A stretch of 64,000 bases of DNA from Corynebacterium curieae (GTDB lineage Bacteria > Actinomycetota > Actinomycetes > Mycobacteriales > Mycobacteriaceae), in NCBI RefSeq assembly GCF_027570035.1, contig NZ_JAKMUU010000006.1, positions 1 to 64,000 of the forward strand, in the 5' to 3' direction. Below are positions 7,641 to 16,058 of this stretch, piece after piece; within the stretch, counting starts at the first letter, position 1; each line of letters opens with the position of its first letter. The notes under the pieces are model-generated. The model was not told where the DNA came from, did not search any database, and was given only the letters and a program-made list of their open reading frames with translations. Made by a program: the position numbers and the translations under genes.

Positions 7641-9152
7641 ATGAGTATCCCCCCACCTCGCGTGCTTACTTCCACCGCCGCGGCCCCCTCGGCCAGACAG
7701 CGGTGGTCTTTGTGCGCCGTCATCTCTCTGGGGCTACTCATGGTTGGACTGGATAACTCCATCCTCTACACCGCGCTGCCACAGCTTGCGCAGCAACTGC
7801 ACACCACCGATACCCAGCAACTGTGGATCATTAATGCCTATGCTTTGGTGCTCTCCGGCTTCCTTCTTGGGGCCGGCACGCTGGGAGATCGCACCGGCCA
7901 CCGGCGGATGTTCCTCATCGGCTTGGCCATCTTTGGCGGCGCATCCCTACTCGCCGCCTATTCCCCCAGCGCTTGGACGCTGATAGCCAGCCGCGCGTTC
8001 CTAGGATGCGGCGCCGCCATCATGATGCCGTCTAGCCTCGCGCTAATCCGCCTTACTTTTCCCAACGAGGTAGAGCGCAACACGGCCATTGGCATCTGGA
8101 GTTCTGTCGCCGTCATCGGCGCGGCGGCCGGCCCCACCGTAGGCGGCTTTTTCTTGGAACATTTTTGGTGGGGCTCCGTCTTCCTCCTCAACGTCCCCCT
8201 CGTGGCAGTAGCCATAGCGTTGACTCTGCTGCTCGCCCCACCGAATGTCCCTAATCCCCATAAGTATTGGGACTTCCCCTCGTCCCTGTATTCCCTTATC
8301 ACTCTTGCCAGCCTGGTTCTGGCCATCAAATCCCTGGCGGATAATTGGCCGGTATGCGCCGCTGCGGCCGTCGCCTTTGTCTGCGGTGCGCTCGCCTTTG
8401 CTCGCCGCCAGGCTCGACTCTCGGATCCTCTCCTGACCTTCGACGTTTTCCGCTCCCGCATCTTCAGCGGTGGGGCGCTAACGGCCGGCGGCGCTATGTT
8501 CTGCCTTGCCGGATTGGAGCTTTTAAGTACCCAAAAGCTCCAGCTTGTCGACGCCCTATCACCCCTTAACGCCGGCATCATCATCTCCGCCATGGCGCTA
8601 TCCGCGATTCCCACCTCCATCCTGGGCGGCGCCACCTTGCACCGCGTGGGATTCCTTCCGCTCATTAGCGGCGGATTTCTCTTCATGGCCGCCGGCATGG
8701 CCTTAGTGGTGTGGACCGGTGGCACTATGCTTCCCTTAATGGTCTGCGGACTGGTACTTACCGGCCTTGGCGCAGGCCTCGCCATGTCCGTATCCTCTAC
8801 CGCCATCATTAATGCCGCACCGCCCCACCGCGCCGGCATGGCCTCTGGCGTAGAAGCGGTCTCCTACGAGTTCGGCACCCTCATCTCCATTGCACTCACC
8901 GGCTCTCTCGTGCCGCTATTGATGGCCAGGAAACTGCCGCCCCATCTCTCAGAACTGGGAACAGACGCGCTCCACCACCATTCCTCCCACGCGGCCGCCA
9001 CAAGCGCCTACAATGCCGGATATCTTTTCACCATTGGCGGCCTAGCCTGTTTTGCTTTACTCCTTGCTGCGATAACCGCCTGGTGTTTCCGCGATAATCC
9101 CAAATCAGGAGATCCGCATGCCGCGCATCAACAAAAAGACCGCAGCCCTTGA
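7641..9152 (+). CDS. cgmA: MFS multidrug exporter, CgmA type
   Basis: This 503 aa protein is a 14-span drug/proton antiporter of the DHA2 (EmrB/QacA) branch. Motif C-like GPTVGGFF (near residue 160), motif A-like GTLGDRTGHRR (near residue 76) and the early WIINAYAL segment support this. It exports cationic or lipophilic toxic compounds across the plasma membrane. The next gene overlaps it by 35 nt and encodes a CgmR-like repressor, and pqo is divergent, which matches the C. glutamicum cgmA-cgmR locus. The C-terminus is histidine-rich (HHHSSHAAA loop and a DPHAAHQQ tail). There is no Shine-Dalgarno, so a short or absent leader is expected. The exact substrates are unknown. Confidence 0.82.
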   Translation: MSIPPPRVLTSTAAAPSARQRWSLCAVISLGLLMVGLDNSILYTALPQLAQQLHTTDTQQLWIINAYALVLSGFLLGAGTLGDRTGHRRMFLIGLAIFGGASLLAAYSPSAWTLIASRAFLGCGAAIMMPSSLALIRLTFPNEVERNTAIGIWSSVAVIGAAAGPTVGGFFLEHFWWGSVFLLNVPLVAVAIALTLLLAPPNVPNPHKYWDFPSSLYSLITLASLVLAIKSLADNWPVCAAAAVAFVCGALAFARRQARLSDPLLTFDVFRSRIFSGGALTAGGAMFCLAGLELLSTQKLQLVDALSPLNAGIIISAMALSAIPTSILGGATLHRVGFLPLISGGFLFMAAGMALVVWTGGTMLPLMVCGLVLTGLGAGLAMSVSSTAIINAAPPHRAGMASGVEAVSYEFGTLISIALTGSLVPLLMARKLPPHLSELGTDALHHHSSHAAATSAYNAGYLFTIGGLACFALLLAAITAWCFRDNPKSGDPHAAHQQKDRSP

Positions 9153-9672
9153 AGCTGCGCTCGACATCATTGCCGCAGAGGATGTCTCCGGCCTCACCTA
9201 TGACTCCCTGGCGCAGGCGACTGGCATGTCCAAGTCCGGGCTTATCTACCACTTTCCTACCCGCCACGACCTACTGGTAGATTGTCACCGGTTTTGCGCC
9301 GAGCGCTGGGAAGAAGAACTCGAGCATCTAGCCGGCGGCCGCCCTGCTAGCGAGCTCAGCTTGGCCGAGCGTTCCCGCGCGCTCGTGTTGTCCATGGGCA
9401 AAAATGACCCCCTCGTCAAGCTTTTGATGTGCGTGCACTCCCAAACCCACCCAGATTTTTCCAATCAGTGGGCGGATGTGGATGCGCGGTGGATGGTGGA
9501 CCCTTCCTCCGCCGAGACGGACGAGGATGACCTGCTGGTCATGCTGCTGAGTACCGGACTGTGGGTCCACGATCATCTCAACCAACGCAAGCTCTCCCCC
9601 GCCAATCGCCAGCGCATGGTTGACCGGCTGCGCGCGCTTATCGATTCCCCCACACAAAGCCACGAAGGCTAG
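9118..9672 (+). CDS. cgmR: TetR-family repressor, CgmR type
   Basis: This 184 aa regulator has an N-terminal helix-turn-helix (about residues 10-52) with TYDSLAQATGMSKSGLIYHFPTRHDLL. That segment is close to C. glutamicum CgmR, a structurally characterised multidrug-binding repressor. The C-terminal helical domain would bind hydrophobic cationic drugs and release the operator. Its gene overlaps the end of cgmA by 35 nt, so both are probably made from one mRNA, and the palindrome at 7605-7632 is the likely target. Effectors cannot be read from the sequence. Confidence 0.82.
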   Translation: MPRINKKTAALEAALDIIAAEDVSGLTYDSLAQATGMSKSGLIYHFPTRHDLLVDCHRFCAERWEEELEHLAGGRPASELSLAERSRALVLSMGKNDPLVKLLMCVHSQTHPDFSNQWADVDARWMVDPSSAETDEDDLLVMLLSTGLWVHDHLNQRKLSPANRQRMVDRLRALIDSPTQSHEG

Positions 9673-9700
9673 GCCCCCATCTAGGCCCAGCCTCCATTTG

Positions 9701-9773
9701 AGCTGGAGACGAGACTTGAACTCGCAACCTACGCATTACAAGTGCGTTGCGCTACCAATTGCGCCACTCCAGC
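9701..9773 (-). tRNA. tRNA-Thr(TGT)
   Basis: The minus strand folds into a full cloverleaf. It has a 7 bp acceptor (GCTGGAG/CTCCAGC), a D arm with GCGC/GCGC, an anticodon stem ACGCA/TGCGT around loop CTTGTAA (anticodon TGT, reading ACA), and a T arm containing TTCAAGT. The gene is 73 nt with a U discriminator, and CCA is not encoded. It lies between cgmR and thrE, on the opposite strand to both. Confidence 0.95.
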
Positions 9774-9925
9774 ACCGCGGGAGAAACCCGCTCGTTGCAT
9801 AGTACCCGAGCACCGGCCGCAAAGGGAAAGCCGGTCTCCCCCATCTATGCATCGGGTAGGTACAAGGGCTAAAGTTCAGGCAGAATCTATCCCAGTTTCC
9901 CAGCGCTTTATCGAGGGTTATTTCC

Positions 9926-11662
9926 GTGTCATTTTTGTCCGCTATGCGGGAGCGCCTGCGCGCTTCCTCGGGCCAAGTAGCCATCATCGACGCGGCTAAA
10001 GCCGCACCGCCGCCATCCCCACTCGCCCCGGTCGATCTCACCGACGCCGCCCAAGTTACCGGCGTCATGGAAATCGCCGCCCGCATTGGCGAACTCCTCA
10101 TCGGCGCCGGCACCGCCAACTCGGATGCCCGCGCCCAGGTCCACCTGGCGGCCTCTTCTTATGGCCTGCACTACTGCCACGTGGACATCTTGATGAATGC
10201 CATTACCATCCACACCACCATCGGAACCGGCGAGCGGCGCCAGAACCTGCACGTCTTCCGCGTGGTGCCGAGCATTGGTGTGGATTTCTCCAAGCTCTCG
10301 GCCGTCGATAAGCTCATTCGCTCCATCCACTCCGGCCAGATGCCGCCGGCAATGGCGGAGCAGCGACTCGACGAGATTGACCGCATGCCCGCCCCCTATA
10401 AGCCGTCCACGGTGATGCTCGGCTGGGGCGCGATGGGCGGCCTGATTTCTATGATGCTTGGCGGCGACCTGCTCGTCGGCGTGGTGGCGTTTGTCGTTTC
10501 CGCATTCATTATGGGGTTGAACGCCTGGTTGGCCAACTACCGCCTGCCGCCGTTCTATCAAAATGTGGTCGGCGGGTTCTTTGCGGTCTTCCCGGCCGCC
10601 ATTTTGTACAACGTGGCCGCCTCCTTCGGCATTAATTTCTCACCCGCGCAGATTATCGCCTCCGGCATCATCGTGCTGGTGGCGGGGCTGACGTTGGTGC
10701 AATCGCTTGTCGACGGCATCACGCGCGCCCCTGTTACCTCCTCCGCCAGATTCTTCGAGGCACTGCTGTCTACCGGCGCCATCATCGCCGGCGTAGGCGT
10801 GGGCATCCAGCTGGCCGATTCGCTGGGCTTTAACCTGCCGCCACTGGCCACGCTAGCCCCGCCGGTCTACCACGAAATTCCACTGCTGGTGGTGCTTGGC
10901 GGCACCGGTTCCGCTGCCTTTGCACTGGCCTGCGGCGCTGCTTGGATTGAGGTCACCATGTCCGGACTGACGGCCGCGGCCGGCATGATTTTCTACTACT
11001 TCGTGGTCGTGCCCTTCGGTGTGGGCCCAGTGATTGCCTCAGGTCTGTCCGCGGTGGTCGTCGGCCTCGCCGGTGGTTTGATGTCGCGCCGCTGGGGCAT
11101 CCCACCGCTTATCACCATGATCGTGGGCTATACGCCTATGCTTCCCGGCCTTATGCTTTATCGCGGCATGTACGCCTCGCTCAATGAGCAGATGATTACC
11201 GGCTTTACCAATATGGCAACGGCGCTGGCTATTTCCGGCGCGCTGGCCGCCGGCGTGGTGCTGGGCGAGCGCGTGGCCCGCCGCCTGCGCCGCCCGCAGT
11301 ACTTCCGCCCGTACACCACCTTCAAGCGCATCGGCCGGTTCTCCTTCCACAAGGCCACACACCTCGCTCGCAAGGCCCCGCGCATCCCGCGCGTGCCGAT
11401 GTCCCCGTTCGCCCCGCGCGTTACCCGCCCAGAGCTACCGCCCAAGCTCGGGCCGAAGCCGCCGCAGCAAGACTCGCGCCACGAGGTCCAAAGCCGTGCG
11501 CCACACGCCCGCCCAGCAACTGACCTGTGGCCGGAGGATTCCCAGTGGCCGGCCCAGCCACAAGCGCGCGAGAAGACCACCTATACGGTGCCAGGCACCG
11601 AAACGTTCCAGGCGCAGAAGCCAGGGCAGCCGGGCACGGATTCCGGACCCGAGCGGCCGTAA
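9926..11662 (+). CDS. thrE: threonine/serine exporter
   Basis: ThrE exports threonine and serine across the plasma membrane. The N-terminal cytoplasmic domain contains KAAPPPSPLAP-DLTD, nearly identical to C. glutamicum ThrE, and a VDKLIRSI segment. About ten membrane spans follow (roughly residues 165-450), with QNVVGGF, QIIASGI, PVTSSARFFE and PPLITMIVGYTPMLPGL. The GTG start at 9926 has GAGGG 8 nt upstream. At 578 aa it is about 90 aa longer than the C. glutamicum protein. The extra part is a Pro/Arg/Gln-rich C-terminal tail (after about residue 480) that looks disordered and cytoplasmic. No amino-acid-sensing leader was recognised. Confidence 0.93.
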   Translation: MSFLSAMRERLRASSGQVAIIDAAKAAPPPSPLAPVDLTDAAQVTGVMEIAARIGELLIGAGTANSDARAQVHLAASSYGLHYCHVDILMNAITIHTTIGTGERRQNLHVFRVVPSIGVDFSKLSAVDKLIRSIHSGQMPPAMAEQRLDEIDRMPAPYKPSTVMLGWGAMGGLISMMLGGDLLVGVVAFVVSAFIMGLNAWLANYRLPPFYQNVVGGFFAVFPAAILYNVAASFGINFSPAQIIASGIIVLVAGLTLVQSLVDGITRAPVTSSARFFEALLSTGAIIAGVGVGIQLADSLGFNLPPLATLAPPVYHEIPLLVVLGGTGSAAFALACGAAWIEVTMSGLTAAAGMIFYYFVVVPFGVGPVIASGLSAVVVGLAGGLMSRRWGIPPLITMIVGYTPMLPGLMLYRGMYASLNEQMITGFTNMATALAISGALAAGVVLGERVARRLRRPQYFRPYTTFKRIGRFSFHKATHLARKAPRIPRVPMSPFAPRVTRPELPPKLGPKPPQQDSRHEVQSRAPHARPATDLWPEDSQWPAQPQAREKTTYTVPGTETFQAQKPGQPGTDSGPERP

Positions 11663-11748
11663 ACGCCGCCGGTAGCGTACAATATTTGCTCTGATAGCTT
11701 TTCTTGCAAGCGCTTAAGTAGTTTCCACAACGTTCAGGAGGACACGTC

Positions 11749-12096
11749 GTGCCACCCAAGGTCCAAGACACCCACCCACAGGCTGACCAGAATCACGCCC
11801 TTGAGGAAGAGACCTCCCGCGCAGCCCGCCGCATCGTGGCCACCTATGCGCAGGACTTCCTCGATGGCGTGACCCTGATGTCCATGCTGGGCGTGGAACC
11901 AAAGGGCTTGGTGCACAAGAAGGTCCTAGCGGAGCAAGCCGATGCCGCTCCGAAGAAGTCGACCAAGAAATCCAGCAAGAAGTCAACCAAAAAGTCCACT
12001 AAGAAATCGACAAAGAAGTCGACCAAGAAGGCCACCAAAAAGGCGACGAAGAAGGCCTCCAAGAAGGCTACAAAGAAGTCCGCTAAGAAGTCTTAA
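11749..12096 (+). CDS. lysine-repeat histone-like protein
   Basis: This protein has 115 aa. Residues 1-65 form a small, probably helical domain (HALEEETSRAARRIVATYAQDF). Residues 69-115 are almost only repeats of KKST, KKAT or KKAS, like the C-terminal tails of histone H1, mycobacterial HupB or bacterial Hc proteins. Such tails bind DNA or RNA by charge and are often acetylated. The GTG start has a perfect AGGAGG at 11736-11741, so strong translation is likely. It lies between thrE and otsA on the same strand. I do not recognise the N-terminal domain; nucleic-acid binding is inferred only from composition. Confidence 0.8.
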   Translation: MPPKVQDTHPQADQNHALEEETSRAARRIVATYAQDFLDGVTLMSMLGVEPKGLVHKKVLAEQADAAPKKSTKKSSKKSTKKSTKKSTKKSTKKATKKATKKASKKATKKSAKKS

Positions 12097-12098
12097 GC

Positions 12099-12104
12099 TA
12101 TTCT
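12099..12104 (+). promoter_or_regulatory. otsA -10 hexamer (leaderless type)
   Basis: TATTCT ends 6 nt before the otsA ATG, and there is no Shine-Dalgarno. Confidence 0.4.
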
Positions 12105-12110
12105 TGCACC

Positions 12111-13553
12111 ATGAGTGAGCGTGGCAATGACTTCGTGGTGGTGGCTAACCGCCTGCCGGTAGACCTAGAAACACAGCCCGATGGCAGCCATACTTGGACG
12201 CCCTCGCCCGGCGGCTTGGTTGCCGCCTTATCGCCGGTTCTCGAGGCCCACGAGGGCTGCTGGGTGGGCTGGCCCGGCGTGACTGATGCCGCGCCCGAGC
12301 CCTTCCGTACCGATGCCGGTGTGCTCTTGCACCCAGTCAAGCTCACCGAGGCCGATTTCGAGGGCTTTTATGAAGGCTTTTCCAACGCCACCCTGTGGCC
12401 GCTCTACCACGATCTCATCGTCACCCCCACCTATGACCGCGATTGGTGGCACGCCTATCGCGAGGTCAACCTGCGCTTTGCAGATGAAGTAGCCGAAGTC
12501 GCCGCCGAGGGCGCCACCGTGTGGGTACAGGACTATCAGCTACAGCTTTTGCCCGGCATCCTGCGCCAAAAACGCCCCGATCTCACCATCGGATTCTTCC
12601 TGCACATCCCGTTTCCCTCTGCCGATCTCTTCCGCCAGCTACCTTGGCGCGAAGAAATCGTGCGCGGCTTGCTCGGCGCGGATCTCATCGGCTTCCACTT
12701 AGAGGCTAATGCCCGGAACTTCTTGGGGCTCGCCCGCCGCCAGGGCCTCGAGGTTTCCGGCGAGGCCAGCACCCGCGAGGTCACCGCGCATATTCACCTT
12801 CCACAAGGCCGCACCATCGGCGTGGGCGCGTTCCCCATTTCCATCGCCGCGAAGGACTTTGCCGCATTCACCGCGGAGGATGAAAGGGGCGTTACCAAGC
12901 TGCGCGAAGAGCTGGGCTCACCCCAGCGCATCATCTTGGGCGTAGATCGCCTCGATTACACCAAGGGCATCCTGCAGCGGCTCACCGCATTTGAGGAGCT
13001 GCTGGAGACCGGCGCGCTCGATCCAGAGGAGGTCGCGCTGGTGCAGCTGGCCACACCTTCGCGCGAGCGCCTCGACCATTACAAGGCCACCCGCTCCAAG
13101 GTGGAAGAGGCCGTCGGCCGCATCAATGGGCGCTTTGCCCGCGTTGGCCACCCGGTGGTGCACTACCAGCACCGGGGCGTGGCCAAAAGCCTACTGCGCT
13201 GCTACTACCGCATGGCCGATGTCATGCTGGTCACCCCCTTCAAGGACGGCATGAACCTGGTAGCCAAGGAGTATGTGGCCTGCCACGATAATGGATCGGG
13301 CGCGCTCGTCCTCTCCGAGTTTGCCGGCGCGGCCGATGAGCTTAGCCAGGCCTACCTGTGCAACCCCTTCGATATCGAGTCCGTCAAGGCCGCCTTGCTC
13401 AATGCGCTCAAGGCTCTTGACGACGCCCCCTCGGCAATGTCTCAACGCATGCTCACCATGCACCAGCAGGTCACCGAGCACGACGTGCAGCTCTGGTCCC
13501 AATCCTTCTTGGGATGCCTGCGCGATGCCGACGCCCAGGGGGACGGCGCATGA
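12111..13553 (+). CDS. otsA: trehalose-6-phosphate synthase
   Basis: OtsA makes trehalose 6-phosphate from UDP- or ADP-glucose and glucose 6-phosphate. In corynebacteria trehalose is an osmolyte and the carrier for mycolates. The 480 aa GT20 enzyme has VANRLPV and SPGGL at the N-terminus (sugar-phosphate loop), [12 protein letters not shown], the HIPFPS motif, [11 protein letters not shown] and [16 protein letters not shown]. It is followed by a lipoprotein gene whose ATG overlaps its TGA, then otsB, so synthase and phosphatase are encoded together. Confidence 0.96.
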   Translation: MSERGNDFVVVANRLPVDLETQPDGSHTWTPSPGGLVAALSPVLEAHEGCWVGWPGVTDAAPEPFRTDAGVLLHPVKLTEADFEGFYEGFSNATLWPLYHDLIVTPTYDRDWWHAYREVNLRFADEVAEVAAEGATVWVQDYQLQLLPGILRQKRPDLTIGFFLHIPFPSADLFRQLPWREEIVRGLLGADLIGFHLEANARNFLGLARRQGLEVSGEASTREVTAHIHLPQGRTIGVGAFPISIAAKDFAAFTAEDERGVTKLREELGSPQRIILGVDRLDYTKGILQRLTAFEELLETGALDPEEVALVQLATPSRERLDHYKATRSKVEEAVGRINGRFARVGHPVVHYQHRGVAKSLLRCYYRMADVMLVTPFKDGMNLVAKEYVACHDNGSGALVLSEFAGAADELSQAYLCNPFDIESVKAALLNALKALDDAPSAMSQRMLTMHQQVTEHDVQLWSQSFLGCLRDADAQGDGA

Positions 13554-14071
13554 TGCCTCGCTTCCCCCGCCTTGCCGCCACACTGTTCACTGCGGTGAGT
13601 TCCGCGGCCCTGCTTAGCGGCTGCGGCTCTGACGAGGACGAGCCCCAAGCTCCCGGCGATGAGCAGATTCTGGATAAGCAGTGGCAGGTAGTCTCCATCA
13701 ATACCAATCCGGATGCGGCCTCCACCATCCCGGAGTCCATCCCTCAAGCACCCACGTTGAGCTTTGGTGAATCCACGATGGTGGGAAATACCGGCTGCAC
13801 CCAGATGGTGGGCAAGGTGACCTATTCCGCCGATGATGAGCGCGAAAATATTCGCGATGGCAACCGCCTCCACTTTGATGAGGTGGATTATGACGAGACC
13901 GCCAAGGATTGCCACGGCGCGTCCGTGTGGGCCGATAACCTGCTGCGCAACCTGATTTCCGCGGACCGCGATTTCCGCTATACCGTCAATAGCAATAATC
14001 AGCTGGTCTTGGAGCTAGTTTCGGATGCGGTGGACTCGCCGTCTATCAAGTTGGTTTCCCTCGGCGATTAA
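13550..14071 (+). CDS. META-like lipoprotein between otsA and otsB
   Basis: This 173 aa protein begins with a lipoprotein signal peptide. Basic residues (MMPRFPR) precede a hydrophobic stretch and the lipobox LLSGC, with the lipidated cysteine near residue 25. The mature part, with WQVVSIN, PTLSFGESTMVGNTGC and a second cysteine in KDCHG, resembles the META/HslJ fold, which occurs in several secreted stress proteins. It would sit on the outer face of the plasma membrane. ATGA overlap with otsA implies translational coupling. C. glutamicum also has a gene between otsA and otsB. Its function is unknown. Confidence 0.8.
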   Translation: MMPRFPRLAATLFTAVSSAALLSGCGSDEDEPQAPGDEQILDKQWQVVSINTNPDAASTIPESIPQAPTLSFGESTMVGNTGCTQMVGKVTYSADDERENIRDGNRLHFDEVDYDETAKDCHGASVWADNLLRNLISADRDFRYTVNSNNQLVLELVSDAVDSPSIKLVSLGD

Positions 14072-14076
14072 TTACG

Positions 14077-14082
14077 TAGGCT
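14077..14082 (+). promoter_or_regulatory. otsB -10 hexamer (leaderless type)
   Basis: TAGGCT ends 7 nt before the otsB ATG. The intervening GGAAGCC could also serve weakly as a ribosome site on read-through mRNA. Confidence 0.4.
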
Positions 14083-14089
14083 GGAAGCC

Positions 14090-14884
14090 ATGACGCTTTC
14101 AACCACCATCAAGGCCCTTGCCGCCGCCGAGCACCTCGCGGTGGTCTCGGACTTCGACGGCACGCTCTCTCCCTTTGCCACGGCCATCTATGAGGTCGAA
14201 ATGAACGAGGAATCGCTGCGCGCCCTCGATAAGCTGGCCCACCTGCCGAATACCACCGCGGCGGTGCTCTCCGGCCGCCACCTGGAAGGCCTGCAGCGCG
14301 TCTGCCCACTGCGCGAGCCCGTGCTCTTCGGCGGCTCCCACGGCGCCGAATCCTCGTGGGAGAATACCGAACTCACTCCGTCCATGCGCGAGCACCTCGC
14401 CACCAAGGAAGCCGAGATTCGCGAGATCATGGAGCGCTTCCCCGGCGCGGATATCGAGGTCAAGCCCTTCCAGCGCGTGTTGCACCTGCGCGCGCTCGAG
14501 GACTCCGACCCAGAGGCTGCCGCCCAAGCTTATGAGGCCGGCCTCGCGCTCGATCCGGGCGGCTTCCCGCGCACGGCCGGCAAGTCCGTCGTGGAGTTCT
14601 CCGCCACCCAGGCCACCAAGGGCACTTGGTTAGACCAGCTACGCGAGCGCACCAGCGCCACCGCCATGGTTTTCTTGGGCGATGACGTCACCGATGAGGA
14701 TGGTTTCCGCGCCCTGCACCAGCCGCCGGACGTTGGCGTGAAGGTCGGCGAGGGCGATACGGCGGCCGTAGTGCAGCTTGCCGACGTCGACGCCGTCGCC
14801 CACTTCCTCACCGAGCTCGCCGCCGCCCGCGCGGCCCACACCGGCGCCACCGACGCCACCAGCGGCACGGGTGACAGCGCCTAG
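14090..14884 (+). CDS. otsB: trehalose-6-phosphate phosphatase
   Basis: OtsB dephosphorylates trehalose 6-phosphate to trehalose. It is a HAD-superfamily enzyme of 264 aa. The nucleophile motif is DFDGTLSP near residues 20-27, motif II lies in AVLSGRH, and the C-terminal metal motif is FLGDDVTDEDGF. GGSHGAE is typical of the cap region. Its last 4 nt overlap the convergent ipsA gene. The Ala/Thr-rich C-terminal tail is not conserved in the family. Confidence 0.95.
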   Translation: MTLSTTIKALAAAEHLAVVSDFDGTLSPFATAIYEVEMNEESLRALDKLAHLPNTTAAVLSGRHLEGLQRVCPLREPVLFGGSHGAESSWENTELTPSMREHLATKEAEIREIMERFPGADIEVKPFQRVLHLRALEDSDPEAAAQAYEAGLALDPGGFPRTAGKSVVEFSATQATKGTWLDQLRERTSATAMVFLGDDVTDEDGFRALHQPPDVGVKVGEGDTAAVVQLADVDAVAHFLTELAAARAAHTGATDATSGTGDSA

Positions 14885-15978
14885 CGAGGCGGCGCCACGG
14901 TCCTCCCAGCCGCAAAGCTCGTCTGCAGCACACGCCGCGGCACTGCTCCCTCATCCGCGCCGGATGACTCAGCGCCGGCGATGAGCTTGGCAAGCATGTG
15001 GCCGGCGGCCGCGCCTTTGGCCTTATTGGGCTGAATAATCGTGGTCAGCCCGATTCTTTGCGCAGCATCGATACCATCGAAGCCGGTAACGGAAAGATCG
15101 CCCGGAATATCGATGCCCTGCTCCCGCGCATAGGTCATAACACCTAGCGCCATGGAGTCGGTGGTGCATAAGACAGCGGTGAGGTCTGGGTGGGCGTCGA
15201 GAAGCAACTGCGCCGCCGCCCGCGTGGTCTGCGCATCGTTGATGTGCTGGGTGACCACGGGAACGGTCTCGGGCGCGATGCCCGCCCGCGCAAACACGTC
15301 CATAGCGCCCATCACCCGCGCGCGCTGGACGTGCATATCCGCACCTTGCAGCTCACCCCAAGAAATGGGGCCATCATGGCGCTCGCGCTTGAGACGAATC
15401 GCCAGCACACCAATCTTGCGGTGGCCAGCCTCCACCAGCGCACGGGCGGCCGGGGCAATCGCCGCACGGTCATCGATACCTACGAACGGCAGGCCCGAGT
15501 CCGTCGGCTGATCACAGACCACCACCGGTAGCCCCCGCCCGCGTGCCGCCTCGAGGTAGGCATCCCCGGCCGCCACGGAATAGACCACAAAGCCATCCAC
15601 CGCGGCCGCGCCCACCAAGCTGGCGGCCTCCGCTTCGCCTTCCGGACCGGCCGGGATGAGGGTGAGCGTGGTCTGCGCGCCGGCCGAGGCCTCTGCCATG
15701 CCGGCCAAGAAATCCACCGAAGCCATGTCCTCGAAGGCATAGGACAGGTGCTCGGTCAACAGCACGCCCACCGAACCCGCGCGACGGGTGCGCAGGCTGC
15801 GGGCCGTGGGGTCCGGCCCGGGGTACCCCCGCGCCTTCGCGGCGGCCAGAATGCGCTCGCGGGTCGCGGCCGAAAGCTGGTCCGGCCGGCTATAGGCATT
15901 GGACACCGTCGTGCGCGAAACACCCAGTTCGGCGGCCAGTGAGGCCAGCGTCTTGCGGGTGGGGCTACGTTTCACCAT
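14881..15978 (-). CDS. ipsA: LacI-family regulator, IpsA type
   Basis: This is a 365 aa LacI/GalR regulator. The N-terminal helix-turn-helix is TLASLAAELGVSRTTVSNAYSRP (about residues 7-29), followed by a hinge and a periplasmic-binding-like effector domain with VTGFDGIDAA. C. glutamicum has the inositol-responsive regulator IpsA at this place, between otsB and the metal ABC genes. IpsA senses myo-inositol and activates ino1, needed for inositol-derived lipids and mycothiol. The ATG at 15978 (MVKRSPTRKT) is chosen; TAAGCT lies 7 nt before it. It is divergent from the znuA-like gene. The assignment is by synteny and fold, not by a measured ligand. Confidence 0.78.
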   Translation of the reverse strand: MVKRSPTRKTLASLAAELGVSRTTVSNAYSRPDQLSAATRERILAAAKARGYPGPDPTARSLRTRRAGSVGVLLTEHLSYAFEDMASVDFLAGMAEASAGAQTTLTLIPAGPEGEAEAASLVGAAAVDGFVVYSVAAGDAYLEAARGRGLPVVVCDQPTDSGLPFVGIDDRAAIAPAARALVEAGHRKIGVLAIRLKRERHDGPISWGELQGADMHVQRARVMGAMDVFARAGIAPETVPVVTQHINDAQTTRAAAQLLLDAHPDLTAVLCTTDSMALGVMTYAREQGIDIPGDLSVTGFDGIDAAQRIGLTTIIQPNKAKGAAAGHMLAKLIAGAESSGADEGAVPRRVLQTSFAAGRTVAPPR

Positions 15979-15985
15979 GGCCGCA

Positions 15986-15991
15986 AGCTTA
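15986..15991 (-). promoter_or_regulatory. ipsA -10 hexamer (leaderless type)
   Basis: TAAGCT on the minus strand ends 7 nt before the ipsA ATG, and there is no Shine-Dalgarno. Confidence 0.4.
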
Positions 15992-16004
15992 CCCCGTGGC
16001 CGCG

Positions 16005-16051
16005 TTTTCAATACATATTCAATTGACAATGGTTCCCATCAAGGCCACACT
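16005..16051 (+). promoter_or_regulatory. metal-importer promoter and AT-rich operator candidate
   Basis: TTGACA (16023-16028) is followed 17 nt later by CACACT (16046-16051), which ends 7 nt before the ATG at 16059. An AT-rich partly symmetric segment (16005-16026, with the palindrome TCAATTGA) overlaps the -35. In C. glutamicum this importer is controlled by the zinc repressor Zur; an IpsA site is the alternative. I cannot decide between them by eye. Confidence 0.35.
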
Positions 16052-16058
16052 GGGAGCT

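Noticed and set aside
11960..12096. Short tandem DNA repeats considered as a CRISPR or satellite
   Set aside because: They encode the in-frame lysine repeats; unit length is only 12 nt and there are no spacers. No CRISPR array was seen anywhere in the window.
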